From the NCBI GenBank assembly GCA_023935145.1, contig CM043705.1:59440584-59504583 (forward strand): 64,000 bases of DNA. Direction: 5' to 3'. Positions 55,369-64,000 of this stretch are shown one piece after another. Position numbers and translations under genes: made by a program. The first letter of the stretch is position 1, and each line of letters opens with the position of its first letter. This DNA is from Bretschneidera sinensis. Its lineage: Eukaryota > Streptophyta > Magnoliopsida > Brassicales > Akaniaceae. The notes under the pieces are model-generated. The model worked only from the letters and a program-made list of their open reading frames with translations, was not told the origin of the DNA and did not search any database.

Positions 55369-56604
55369 GTCCAGAAATTATGGTTGATAGCTGGCCGACC
55401 TGAACTTCCATATTTTTGATGGATGCTTCTTGATTTTGGAATCTAGTTTCTGTTGTACTTAAGAATTTGGCCATCATGTCCTCTAAGTTGGAATTTTTTT
55501 CTTGAGGAAGATATTCAGGATGAGGTTGCTTCGCATTGCTTTGATTCCACGAGAAGTTTGGGTGATTCCTCCATCCCGGATTATATGTGTTGCTGTATGG
55601 ATTGTTTTGCCTGTGAAAATTTGAAACAAAATTAGCTTGCTCAGCAGACGAATTATATACAATTGATTACCTTCTTGACAGTTACTGCTGTGGTGGCCAA
55701 TACCACCACACAATTCACATATAACATGTGTAGTAGGATAAAGTCCATCTATCTTCTTGGTGAGAACCTCCATTTGTGCTGTTAAAGCTGTAACAACATC
55801 TATATTGTGCAATCCTGAGGCTCTGTTAACAGGTAACCTCTCAACTGGCCATTGATAAGAATTGGTGGCCATCTCTTCTAGCAAATCAAGAGCCTCTTCT
55901 GGAGTTTTTCTCATAATCGTGCCACCTGCAGCTGCATCAATCATATTTCGGGTTGTACTGGTTAAACCTTAATAAAAGGTTTGTACCTGCATTCAAGTGG
56001 GCAACTCATGATGAGGACATATTCTCAAAAGGTCTTTAAAACGTTCCCATGCCTCATAGAGTGATTCCCGATCGACCTGCAGAAACATACTAATTTCATT
56101 ACGTAACTTTGCAATTTTTGTAGGAGGGAAGTATTTCCCTAAAATTTTTTATGCCAATTCTGCCTATGTCGTTATGGATCCAGCTGGCAAAGAAGTCAAC
56201 CAGCTTTTTGTTTTATCCCTCAATGAAAATGGGAAAAGCCTTAAGCAAATTGCATCCTCCGATACTCCGTTATGCTTGAATGTGTCACAAATTTCAAGGA
56301 AATTCGTCAAGTGAACATTTGGATCTTCTTACGATAGGCCCCTAAATTGTACTGAATGTTGAATCATCTGAATGATGGCGGGCTTAATTTCAAAATTGTT
56401 CGCTTGTATAGGTGGTCGTCAAATGCTAGATTCAACACCATCCATCTTTGGCATAGCATAATCCCACAGTGCACGTTGCACCTCTGCATTTTTTCCTTCT
56501 GCCATTGTATTAACTGTTACTGGTGCTGCTCTTCTCAAAGTGTGAAAAGTGCGCTCAAGCTTTGGATTAAGTTCTGCAAGTATTCTCCCACTAGTATATG
56601 TCAT
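55369..56604 (-). pseudogene. gag of element F
   Basis: Likely start at 56604 (MTYTSGRILAELNPKLERTF). gag core with NFLEICDTFKHNG, LRLFPFSLRDKTKSWLTSLP, YFPPTKIAKLRNEI, YEAWERFKDLLRICPHHELP; zinc knuckle CELCGGIGHHSSNC near 55690; then NPGWRNHPNFSW and a coiled-coil-like tail. Stops near 56420, 56330, 56190, 56175, 55990 and 55970, and a frame change near 55655. Confidence 0.83.
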
Positions 56605-56705
56605 GCACTAGAAACGAAAACCCTGCAAAAATAGACTTAAAAACAAAATTAATAAACTCTCAAATTAACTAGTAGAATCACAATAAATGTAATATTTTAT
56701 TTCAG

Positions 56706-56723
56706 TCCCCGGCAACGGCGCCA
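56706..56723 (-). promoter_or_regulatory. Primer-binding site of element F (tRNA-Asp, exact)
   Basis: On the minus strand tggcgccgttgccgggga, the exact form expected for plant tRNA-Asp, and the least decayed of the five Athila-type primer sites in the window. Confidence 0.9.
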
Positions 56724-57774
56724 AAAACTTGATACAATTAAATTAACACTAGCAAGTGCACTAATCGTTCAAGTAATAAAATGATGAGTAAATATCGTTC
56801 CCAACGAGGACTGAGCAAATACTACAGAAATTATGACTCAACTCTTGCTGTTATTTGAGCAAACGAATATTTGTAGGAGAAAAGTTTACTAGCAATTAAC
56901 TAAAGAGAGAAAAAGAAGCAATAACAATTAACGGAAGATTTGCAAACTTTGGAATGAAGACTCTTATGAACTAACGTGATAAGGACTCGGCTTCACCTGA
57001 ACCATAATTGACAAGAGTTTTGAATGGACAAGTTTCACTTACTATGTTTTTCAAGATGGTAGAATCCCTAATAAATTGGTTATCCATATTCCAGGTCTAA
57101 CCACAATCTCAAGAGTCATTAACTTCAAATATTCGTATTTCAGGTCTATTCTAGATTAATTCAAATTAAGAAGCATTAAGTGTTTATGGATTCCTTTTAC
57201 GTAAATCCCCCTATTCGGTTACGATTTAAGCGGACCACATGAACTTCCTAGAATCCCTATTCGGTTACTCCTATCCCATTCATGGCATGTTTTACCCTGG
57301 CCTTTGCATAGATAACAATCCAATATCATATTTATTAGTTCAACCATTCATAAAAGCATGGCTTCTCTATTCGACACATCACCATGCCCAAAGAAGGAAT
57401 CAAAATAATAAAAAGCATTAAGAGCAATAAAACACACTCTTTGAAAAACACATTAAATTTCACTCGTCCAAACAACAACTCAAGATTAAGGTTTAGGATC
57501 CATCTATCCTTAACACAAAAATATCTACTCCATCGTAATATTCAAACAACCTATGCTCATATTATAAAACATCAACATAGATGGATAAGAATAATACAAA
57601 ACCGGAGAAGAATGATTTAAAAGCTTGATGCGTAGCCTCCCAGAGTGTCTCCAACTCTCCTTTTGCGTCTCTTCTCCTCCAAATTCTATTTTTTTCTTCT
57701 ACGGCCGTGCTCTATTCCAGATCCCCTTCTCGTTCAGCTAGGGTTTTAATTTATAACTTTCAGAATCCGCGGGC

Positions 57775-57932
57775 TGGCGCTACAGCGCCAACATCCTGGC
57801 GTTGCAGCTTCAAGACATATTTCTAACCCTAGTCTGGCACTGCAGCTTCAACATCCTAGCGCTGCAGCGCCAACTTTCTGCCCAAATCCTCTCTTTTTGT
57901 CAGCTACCAGCGCTGCAGCTTCAGCTTTCTGG
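57775..57932 (-). repeat. GCGCTGCAGC motif cluster in the 5' LTR of F
   Basis: Six units of the form ggcgctgcagc or ggcactgcagc. Two (57776 region and 57858 region) extend to an agcgctgcagcgcc-like palindrome. Confidence 0.75.
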
Positions 57933-58064
57933 CCAATCTTCACAAATCTCTTGATTTTGAATTCAATTTGATTTAACTCCTCAATATACTCTACAAAATA
58001 CGAAACATTATCAAAATCCAAGATTTAAGCAATTATAACTATTAAAACATGAGGAAATATAAAA

Positions 58065-58068
<4 letters not shown>

Positions 58069-58105
<37 letters not shown>
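58069..58105. repeat. (TA)n microsatellite in the 5' LTR of F
   Basis: 37 bases of TA dinucleotides where the other LTR has catatagatat. Confidence 0.9.
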
Positions 58106-58108
<3 letters not shown>

Positions 58109-58120
58109 GAGTTCTTATCA

Positions 58121-58239
58121 ATTACTTCTCCAATAGCCAAGTCCACTTTCTATTGCATTAGAACCGCCTTGATCTTCCGCTTCCAAAGGGCAAAGTCTCC
58201 CTTTCCATCAAACTTCTCTACACAGAAATTTGAAGCCAT
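58121..58239 (-). pseudogene. gag N-terminus of copia E
   Basis: ATG at 58239 (MASNFCVEKFDGKGDFALWK), the standard start of many plant copia gag proteins, with one TAG after AVLMQ. It is cut after GEV at 58121 by element F; gag resumes at 51103. Confidence 0.8.
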
Positions 58240-58487
58240 CTTTTGCGGACAAGATCCCAGATTTATGCACTAACCACAAATGCTTTCTTCAACCTCAAGA
58301 ACACAGATCGAAGATGGATCTTAACACCATTCTTGAATCAACCTTCAAGAACACGATTAGATCTTTATCTTTACACCATTCTTGAATCACCCAAGAAGTT
58401 GATATTTGATTCTTGGAGTCTTGGCTCTGTCACATTCTTGTTCTTGTTCTGATACCCAGCTGTGCAGCTCTGATACTACTGTCCAAA

Positions 58488-58499
58488 GCTCTGATACCA
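58488..58499 (-). promoter_or_regulatory. Primer-binding site of copia E (tRNA-Met type)
   Basis: On the minus strand tggtatcagagc, one base from the LTR end. Confidence 0.85.
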
Positions 58500-58500
58500 C

Positions 58501-59461
58501 TATTGGAAATCAGCTTGACAAGATGCCCATGTGGTAATCTTCCAAACATCCAAGTCTAGAATGACTTGTAGAAAGAATTTCAGCAATCGAACACAAGAAA
58601 AGAAAATCAAAGAAAGAAAGAAGACAAACAATTTGTTATTGAGGTTCGGTAATGTGCCTACATCCCCATGAGTTCCTCCGAACTCTCTGCGCTATCTCAA
58701 ATGGTTCTTACAAGTTACAGCAACCCCCTTCAAGAAGCTCAAGTTCTTGAAGAAACCAAGAAGAGAAGAAAGAAGATTACAATGCTCTCTCTCTATACTA
58801 CTCTCTCTTCTTTACAACCAGCCTCACTACAAAGAGTCCCTCTTGTAGTATGTGTCTTTACACTCTCACACAATTCTCTCATTCACACACATGTCTCACA
58901 AGTTACATCATCACATTCTTGTGTCTTCTTTTTTTAGATTGAACCTAGGTGACCCTTTATATAGTGCACCAACTTCTTGTCCAATCTTGTGTGTCATTCT
59001 CCACCCTTAGATATTGATGACCACTTAACCATGGCGCTCCATCAATCCTAAGTGGTGCTGTGCCTTTTAACCTTGCATTCACGCACCTAAGAGAAGGCTA
59101 AAGCATGCTGTCCATGTGTACCGGCCAATGCTGCAGCGTCGACTTCCTAGCGCTGCAGCTTTGAGTTTCTGTCCCTTGAGTTATTCCTGCCAGGTTTTAG
59201 CGCTGCAGCACTGTGCAACAGCTTTGAGTTGCTATCCCCTTCACACAACACCCTTCTGCTTGTATGCAGAAGTGCACACAGTAGTGCGCATGGCCTTCCA
59301 TTGCTCCAAAATGAAGGACAGACATGTGTACAGCCTTCTAACTTGCTGAACTTTGATCCTCCAACTTTGGTTTAGAATTTAACCATCTTTGAACCATGGT
59401 TGGACCTGTTCAAACCTTAACTATGTTTGAACCATATTTAAACCTTAGACAAATACCAACA
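58501..59461 (-). mobile_element. 5' LTR of copia E
   Basis: 961 bases, partner of 47463-48424. GCTGCAGCGC cluster 59129-59228, TATA box 58956-58963. Its inner end is tattgg where the other LTR has tgttgg. Confidence 0.92.
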
Positions 59462-59466
59462 CCTTC

Positions 59467-60391
59467 TAAATATGGTTAGAGAATTTTACGCTAATGCAGA
59501 CGAGCATAGGAATAATAAAGTGAGGATGAGAGGCAAAACAATATCTTTTAGTAGCACATCCATAAATAGAGTCTATGGGTTACCAGACATCGAAAACAGT
59601 GAGTATAGTGCATATGCATCTAATATTGATTATGAAGAGATTTGCAATACTCTCTGTATTCTGGGTACTACATGGAAAATGATGGGGGATACCCCTGTAA
59701 CCTTGCCTGGTCCTTCTCTAAATGTAACTGCTAGGGCTTGGAAATATTTTGTATGTCAGTGAATGATGTTTGGTGTGCACTACAGTGACTTAACTGTTGA
59801 ACGAGCTCTTTTAATTTATGCAATTTTGATGGGAATGACTATCGATGTGGGCCAAGTCATTTTTACTTCTATCATGCATATTGTGCGACAAAGGATAGGA
59901 TTATACTTTCCTTCATTAATCACTCAACTGTGCGTCCGAGCCAGAGTCCCGTACAATTCTGATGAGGAGGCCCAACAACCCAAAAACCCATCAATGATGA
60001 CACGCTAACTCAGATTAGAGCATCCAGGCCGCCAATTCCGGGAGAGGGAGCAGTAATTGCTGCCCCCCCTCCCCCCTCTAGGCATTCCACGGTTGCCGAG
60101 TGTTTTGAGCGATTAGAGAGTCGTTTTGATGAGCATCAGACACTGTTGCTTAATAGGATAGATCGTCAAGACCGAATCTTGGCTAGGCAAGACCGATTCT
60201 TGGCTCGGCAAGCCGATTATCAAGCGGAGGTATACTCTTCTTTTGGTCAGATGTACCAACACCTTGCCGCCGTTACTGGTTGTAATATGGATCACTTTCC
60301 TACTATGCCACCCTATCCGGGTTCATCTTTTGATCCACCTCCCGAGGAAGGTGAAGGGAATGAAGCAGAAAATGAGGACTTAAACGATTAG
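59467..60391 (+). pseudogene. Third ORF of element A, last part
   Basis: MVREFYANADEHRNN, MRGKTISFSSTSINRVYGLP, LLIYAILMGMTIDVGQVIF, LYFPSLITQLCVRARVP. TGA at 59760-59762, frame change near 59985, then a coiled-coil-like block ECFERLESRFDEHQTLLL with repeated DRQD/ARQD and an acidic tail ending ENEDLND at 60391. Colinear with the third ORF of D. Confidence 0.82.
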
Positions 60392-61362
60392 TTTTGGGTT
60401 CTATCTTTTGTTTTCCTATTTTTGTTTTGTTATCACCTCACTATCCCACCATATATTGTGTTTTCCCTTTTCCTTATTTTCTTTTTCGTCTTTTATTTTT
60501 ACATTTATAGTTATTCTTCTCCATTTTATGTCCTAACCTAACATATGGTGAGAATCTTAAGGGTACACTGCAGTTGTTTTCTTTTTGTTGTCTTGTTTTA
60601 TGTTGTAAATCGAAATTTCAGCAAGAGGAATGGCATGTAATTCACCGGGTAGTGCACAATCTTCAACACTTGTGCACTCGTGCTTACAAAGAGAGTTTCC
60701 TTTACTTTCTCTTTAACATTGAGGACAATGCCATTTTTAAGTTGGGGGTGGAAGAGACATATTTCTTTTTCATTAAATTGCTTGGTGTTACCTTCCCTTA
60801 TCTTTTGTTTTAAGTATGCTTTGTGTTTGCCTTGGATGTAATTCACATGTCAATGATATAAGCTTAATTGAGATAACATATAGCATTTAGAAGTAGTTAA
60901 ATCTTGCTTCGGTTTGAGAATAATTTAAGTGTCAATCTTGATTTGGTTACCTTAGTCTAACATTACATGCTTATTAAAGACCTATTGATCCAATGAAGTG
61001 TGATTTTTCTACAATAGTGGAGAATGATTTGACAAATAAGCCTATGGAGCTTGTTTATGTGATAGATGTCACACAATTTATTATGCTTTTAGAGACCAAG
61101 ACTTGTATTCATGAATGTTATGCATAAAATCATCCGAGTGTTCAGATTAATGGATTGTGGTAAGATGGATGATAAGAGTCGATAACGATTTCAAGATTGA
61201 TGTTTGGATTACTTTTGGACTTAAATGATATTTAATGATTCTATGTGTTGCGTATTATGTGCAATTTCTGAGACAAAAATGTGAATTGCTCCTTGTTTAA
61301 CACTAGCATCGCTCTACCTTGTTTTGATTCCTACCATAGAATTCATCTTTCATTTCGCTTGA
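60392..61362 (+). other. 3' non-coding region of element A
   Basis: AT-rich, matching 32235-33857 of element D in reverse. Upstream hairpin-purine module: cattg-agga-caatg at 60717-60730, then aagttgggggtgg. No supported gene. Confidence 0.75.
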
Positions 61363-61398
61363 ATTGCTAGGGACTAGCAATAAGCTAGTTGGGGGTTG
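61363..61398 (+). promoter_or_regulatory. Polypurine tract and hairpin of element A
   Basis: Hairpin attgctag-gga-ctagcaat (61363-61381), then aagctagttgggggttg to the LTR. Confidence 0.82.
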
Positions 61399-61662
61399 TG
61401 ATGAGAGCCATAAAATGCAACTCAACAACGCTTAATCATTAACATTTTAGAGCTGATCTCGGTCTTAATCGCACTTTTATATGTTAATAACTCTAAGGTG
61501 ATATTCATAAATCATTGACTTAATTCGATGCATTTTCAGGTGCCTTGAAGTCCAAAAGAAATAGAAAAGATATCATCGCTTAAAGCACAAAGTTTCGATA
61601 CATATAGGAGTGAAAGAGTGGTTACGAAGAGACAAAATCATGAAAAGCATTCAAAACCCAAG
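61399..61662 (+). mobile_element. 3' LTR of element A, first 264 bases
   Basis: Matches the start of the 5' LTR (261 on) and is cut by SIRE-2 at 61663. The rest would lie beyond the window. Confidence 0.9.
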
Positions 61663-62911
61663 TGTTGACCCTCGCCCGTATTTTAATGATGGCCAAACAC
61701 AACTATTATTTAACTAACATGTTTAAACTAAGTTGTATTAAGGATCAAACACATTCAACCAAGGAACAAAGTGCAAAAACTAGAACCAAATCAAGTATCA
61801 AGTGAAGACTGAAGATCTAGTATAGGTCTTAAGGTTTAGAACCAATATAAGTCTCACTCATACATTGTATTAGCTTGTTCAATGGCTCAAACACAAAAGG
61901 TTTTTCTAAAACCATTATTTTTAAATGTTTTTAATGAAAAACAGAAGAAAAACTGGGTTGAAAAACAACCCAGTCGACTGGGTATATATACCAATCGACT
62001 GGTATATAGGTCAGAAGGTACCCAGTCGACTGGATGAAACAACCCAATCGACTGGTACTTTGACCAGTAAGTTTCCAGTCGACTGGATGAATCAACCCAG
62101 TCGACTGGTAAAATGGACAGAAAGTCCCCAGTCGACTGGATGATATATACCAGTCGATTGGATACCCAGAAGGTCTGAAAACGAGTATTTTTCAAGTGAA
62201 CCCAGTCAACTGGTATCTCGACCCAGTCGACTGGTAATTCAAAAATATGACCGTTGGACTCCAAATCTGAACGTTTTAAAGTAAATCTTTTTCAAATTAA
62301 AGTCCAAAACGGCCATATTATTTGATTGCTATATAAACCCATTCAGCAAAGCATTCAATAAGAAGAAGCACATATTCAAAAAGAGTTGATCTCATATAAT
62401 CAAGTTTTTATACTCTTGAAACACAAAAAGCTTTGTAATAATCTTGTTGAGCCATTTCTTCAAGCTTTACCTTGAAAGAGAGACATTTCTGTTGTAATAA
62501 GCTTTCATTTGCTGTCTCTCTACCTTTTACTTTACACCATCTTTGTAAAGGGATTACTTCCGAGAGGAAGGGGAAACTTCCGAAAGGAAGGGGATTTTTC
62601 GGTTTAAGCAATTCCTGTAAATTGCTTGTGTACGGTTTGTGCAACACCCGGCTAAGTTGTGCGACTAAGTTTTCTTAGTGGATTACTTCAAGGAGTTCCT
62701 TGAAGAGAGTGGATGTAGGGTCAGAACGAATCCGATATTGCCGAACCACTATAACTGTGTTTGCATCCTCTTTCCTTAAACTCCTTATTTACAGCTTATT
62801 ACTTGTATTAAGTATTTGTTGCTTATCAGTTTTTATAAACTTGTATAAATTCCGCAAAAGTTTTTAAAAACCCAATTCACCCCCCCTCTTGGGTTGAAAC
62901 CTCGAGCTACA
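61663..62911 (+). mobile_element. 5' LTR of SIRE-2
   Basis: 1249 bases, longer than the SIRE-1 LTRs mainly because the palindrome cluster has ten units (61970-62234). TATA box 62330-62337. Confidence 0.93.
61970..62234 (+). repeat. CCAGTCGACTGG palindrome cluster in the SIRE-2 LTR
   Basis: Ten units. At least six are exact; the others are caatcgactgg, ccagtcgattgg or ccagtcaactgg forms, all single transitions. Confidence 0.9.
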
Positions 62912-62913
62912 AT

Positions 62914-62925
62914 TAGTATCAGAGC
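62914..62925 (+). promoter_or_regulatory. Primer-binding site of SIRE-2, one change
   Basis: tagtatcagagc; one G-to-A transition from the tRNA-Met complement tggtatcagagc found in SIRE-1. Confidence 0.8.
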
Positions 62926-62966
62926 TTCGTTCTCTTTGTTAGGCTTAAATTCCTAGAGTTGATCCA

Positions 62967-64000
62967 ATGGCAGCAAATAGCTACTCTGAGGGACATTCTT
63001 ATACTAGACCACCATTGTTCAATGGCTCAAATTATAACTATTGGAAAAATAGAATGAAAATCTTCGTCGAAGGACAAGATTACAATCTATGGAGAATTAT
63101 AGAAGAAGGACCTAAAATTCCTTCAAAAGAAATAGTTATTGGAGAGACTCTTCATACAATGCCTAAACTCAAAACTGAGTTTACTGACGAGGATTGTAGA
63201 ACGATGTCTCTCAATAGTAGAGCAACAAGCATGCTACATTGTGCATTAGATATTTCTGAATATAACAAAATATCTGCATGTGTTTCTGCTAAAGAAATAT
63301 GGGATAAATTGCAAGTCACATATGAAGGAACAAGTGAAGTAAAAAAGTCTAAAATTTACATGCTAATTTCTGAGTATGAATCTTTTAAGATGTCTCCTAA
63401 CGAAACCATTTCCGAAATGCACTCACGATTCACTACTATTATAAATGGTTTAAAATTGCTTGGCAAGAATATTGAGGAAGTTGAACTAACCAGAAAAATC
63501 TTAAGATCTCTGCCACCAGAATGGAAACCAAAGAGGATAGCCATTCAGGAGGCCAAAAATCTTGACAAGCTTGATGTTGAGACGCTGCTTGGGTCATTAT
63601 TGACATACGAGATGGAAGAAATGACTCCCATCATTAATGATGATGAGAAGAAGAAAAAGCAAATTGCTCTCAAAGCTTCTACGAGAAACAAAGAAAAGAA
63701 ATTTGAACAAGAAGCAGAGAGCAGTGAAGAGGATGGTGAAATGGCTTTAATTACCAAACGATTCCATAGGTTCTTGAAGAAAAGCAAGAAACCTTACTCA
63801 AAGGATCCCACCTCAAAAAGGGAACCACTTATGTGCTATGGCTGCAAAAAGCCAGGACATGTAAAAGCTGATTGTCCGGTTTCAAACAAACCATACAAGG
63901 GCTTCAAGAAGAAAGCTATGGTAGCAACTACCTGGAGCGATGACGAAGAAGATGAGTCATCAGACAAAGAAATCGGATACGAGGAAATTGCCAACCTTTG
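62967..64000 (+). CDS. gag of SIRE-2, open to the window edge (partial)
   Basis: ATG 62967 gives MAANSYSEGHSYTRPPLFNG and stays open for 344 codons to the edge. Copia gag domain (YNYWKNRMKIF, KEIWDKLQVTYEG, ISEYESFKMSPNETI), a Lys-rich stretch, then a canonical zinc knuckle CYGCKKPGHVKADC near 63836. It has W where SIRE-1 gag has a TAG, and the glycine that SIRE-1 lacks in the knuckle. It packages the element RNA into virus-like particles by analogy with the family. Whether the rest of the element is intact cannot be seen. Confidence 0.9.
   Translation, partial: MAANSYSEGHSYTRPPLFNGSNYNYWKNRMKIFVEGQDYNLWRIIEEGPKIPSKEIVIGETLHTMPKLKTEFTDEDCRTMSLNSRATSMLHCALDISEYNKISACVSAKEIWDKLQVTYEGTSEVKKSKIYMLISEYESFKMSPNETISEMHSRFTTIINGLKLLGKNIEEVELTRKILRSLPPEWKPKRIAIQEAKNLDKLDVETLLGSLLTYEMEEMTPIINDDEKKKKQIALKASTRNKEKKFEQEAESSEEDGEMALITKRFHRFLKKSKKPYSKDPTSKREPLMCYGCKKPGHVKADCPVSNKPYKGFKKKAMVATTWSDDEEDESSDKEIGYEEIANL

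Larger units (their letters stand above)
51109..58120 (-). mobile_element. Element F: non-autonomous Athila-type element with gag and protease only
   Basis: LTRs 56730-58120 (5' in element sense) and 51109-52447 (3'), primer site 56706-56723, polypurine tract next to 52447. gag 56604-55370 and protease 55369-54290, then directly the conserved 33-base block and 3' non-coding region. RT, RNase H, integrase and third ORF are absent. The element sits in the gag of copia E. The flanks (atcat at 51104-51108, attac at 58121-58125) do not give a clean 5-bp duplication. Confidence 0.88.
56730..58120 (-). mobile_element. 5' LTR of element F
   Basis: 1391 bases. GCGCTGCAGC cluster 57775-57932, TATA box 57748-57755 (minus strand tataaatt) 20 bases after it, and a (TA)n run at 58069-58105 close to the LTR start that is absent from the partner LTR. 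Confidence 0.9.
47463..59461 (-). mobile_element. Copia E: Ty1/copia element (probably Tork-like), internally deleted, carrying element F
   Basis: Target duplication ccttc at 47458-47462 and 59462-59466. Termini TGTTGG...CCAACA. LTRs 58501-59461 (5' in element sense) and 47463-48424 (3'). Primer site 58488-58499 on the minus strand (tggtatcagagc). gag N-terminus at 58239, then element F, then gag-integrase, a gutted RT and RNase H. No zinc knuckle or protease remains. Lineage within copia is a guess from the gag and pre-integrase wording. Confidence 0.9.
261..64000 (+). mobile_element. Element A: Athila-type Ty3/gypsy retrotransposon, interrupted, running off the right edge
   Basis: 5' LTR 261-1583, primer site 1589-1606, gag-pol in pieces (1733-7480 and 45571-46440), third ORF in pieces (47237-47462 and 59467-60391), polypurine tract 61388-61398 and the start of the 3' LTR at 61399. 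The left flank is acaac (256-260); the matching right flank is outside the window. It carries four insertions: solo LTR S, element B, copia E and SIRE-2. All reading frames contain stops or frameshifts, so the copy is dead. The lineage call rests on the tRNA-Asp-type primer site, D-L-G-A protease motif, FMDD reverse transcriptase and the third ORF after integrase. Confidence 0.9.
61663..64000 (+). mobile_element. SIRE-2: second SIRE-type copia element, left end only
   Basis: Starts tgttgaccctcgcccg; left flank ccaag (61658-61662). Same family and orientation as SIRE-1. LTR, primer site and an open gag are in view; pol and the rest are outside the window. Confidence 0.93.

Noticed and set aside
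61970..62234. Regularly recurring CCAGTCGACTGG could be read as a CRISPR-like array
   Set aside because: The unit is only 12 bases, the spacing is irregular, it is in an LTR of a plant retrotransposon, and the units drift by transitions.
1..64000. A host gene hidden between elements
   Set aside because: Every gap between elements reads as part of the next older retrotransposon; no open frame is left unexplained by element coding, LTR or shadow.

Overview
The window is plant nuclear DNA made entirely of LTR retrotransposons nested in one another. I found no host gene, tRNA, rRNA or other structural RNA gene. A flowering plant is indicated by Athila-type Ty3/gypsy elements (tRNA-Asp-type primer site, D-L-G-A protease, FMDD reverse transcriptase, long 3' region with a third ORF) beside SIRE/Maximus-type Ty1/copia elements (tRNA-Met-type primer site, YVDD reverse transcriptase, env-like ORF after pol). 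I cannot name the species.

Layout, with boundaries set mainly by 5-bp target-site duplications (TSDs). The substrate is a copia reverse transcriptase (138-260) hit by a family-A LTR (ends at 137) and then by element A (Athila type, + strand, 261 to past the right edge). Element A contains solo LTR S (3934-5139, TSD gaaac), element B (7481-45565, TSD ccttt), copia E (47463-59461, minus, TSD ccttc) and SIRE-2 in its 3' LTR (61663 to the edge). Element B contains element C (12598-27860, minus, TSD gaatg) and element D (30961-42801, minus, TSD gaccc). Element C contains SIRE-1 (14360-24466, + strand, TSD aggtg). Copia E contains element F (51109-58120, minus). The deepest stack is copia > A > B > C > SIRE-1.

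Coding state. A, B and D carry gag, protease, RT, RNase H, integrase and a third ORF, all broken by stops and frameshifts; D is the most complete. C and F are non-autonomous and have lost RT, RNase H and integrase. SIRE-1 has full gag-pol plus the env-like ORF with scattered stops. The gag of SIRE-2 is open to the window edge and is the only visibly intact gene.

The most unusual content is outside the usual ORFs. (1) All five Athila-type elements carry two copies of a small hairpin followed by a G-rich purine tract, one at the true polypurine tract and one 0.7-1.4 kb upstream, with stem sequences that change while pairing is kept. (2) The LTRs of A, B, C, D, E, F and both SIREs carry a cluster of GC-rich, mostly palindromic motifs upstream of a TATA box, and SIRE and D repeat that motif-plus-TATA arrangement in front of their third ORF. 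(3) The third ORFs of the copia SIRE and of the gypsy elements share a layout. (4) Element D has two mismatched LTRs inside one matching TSD.
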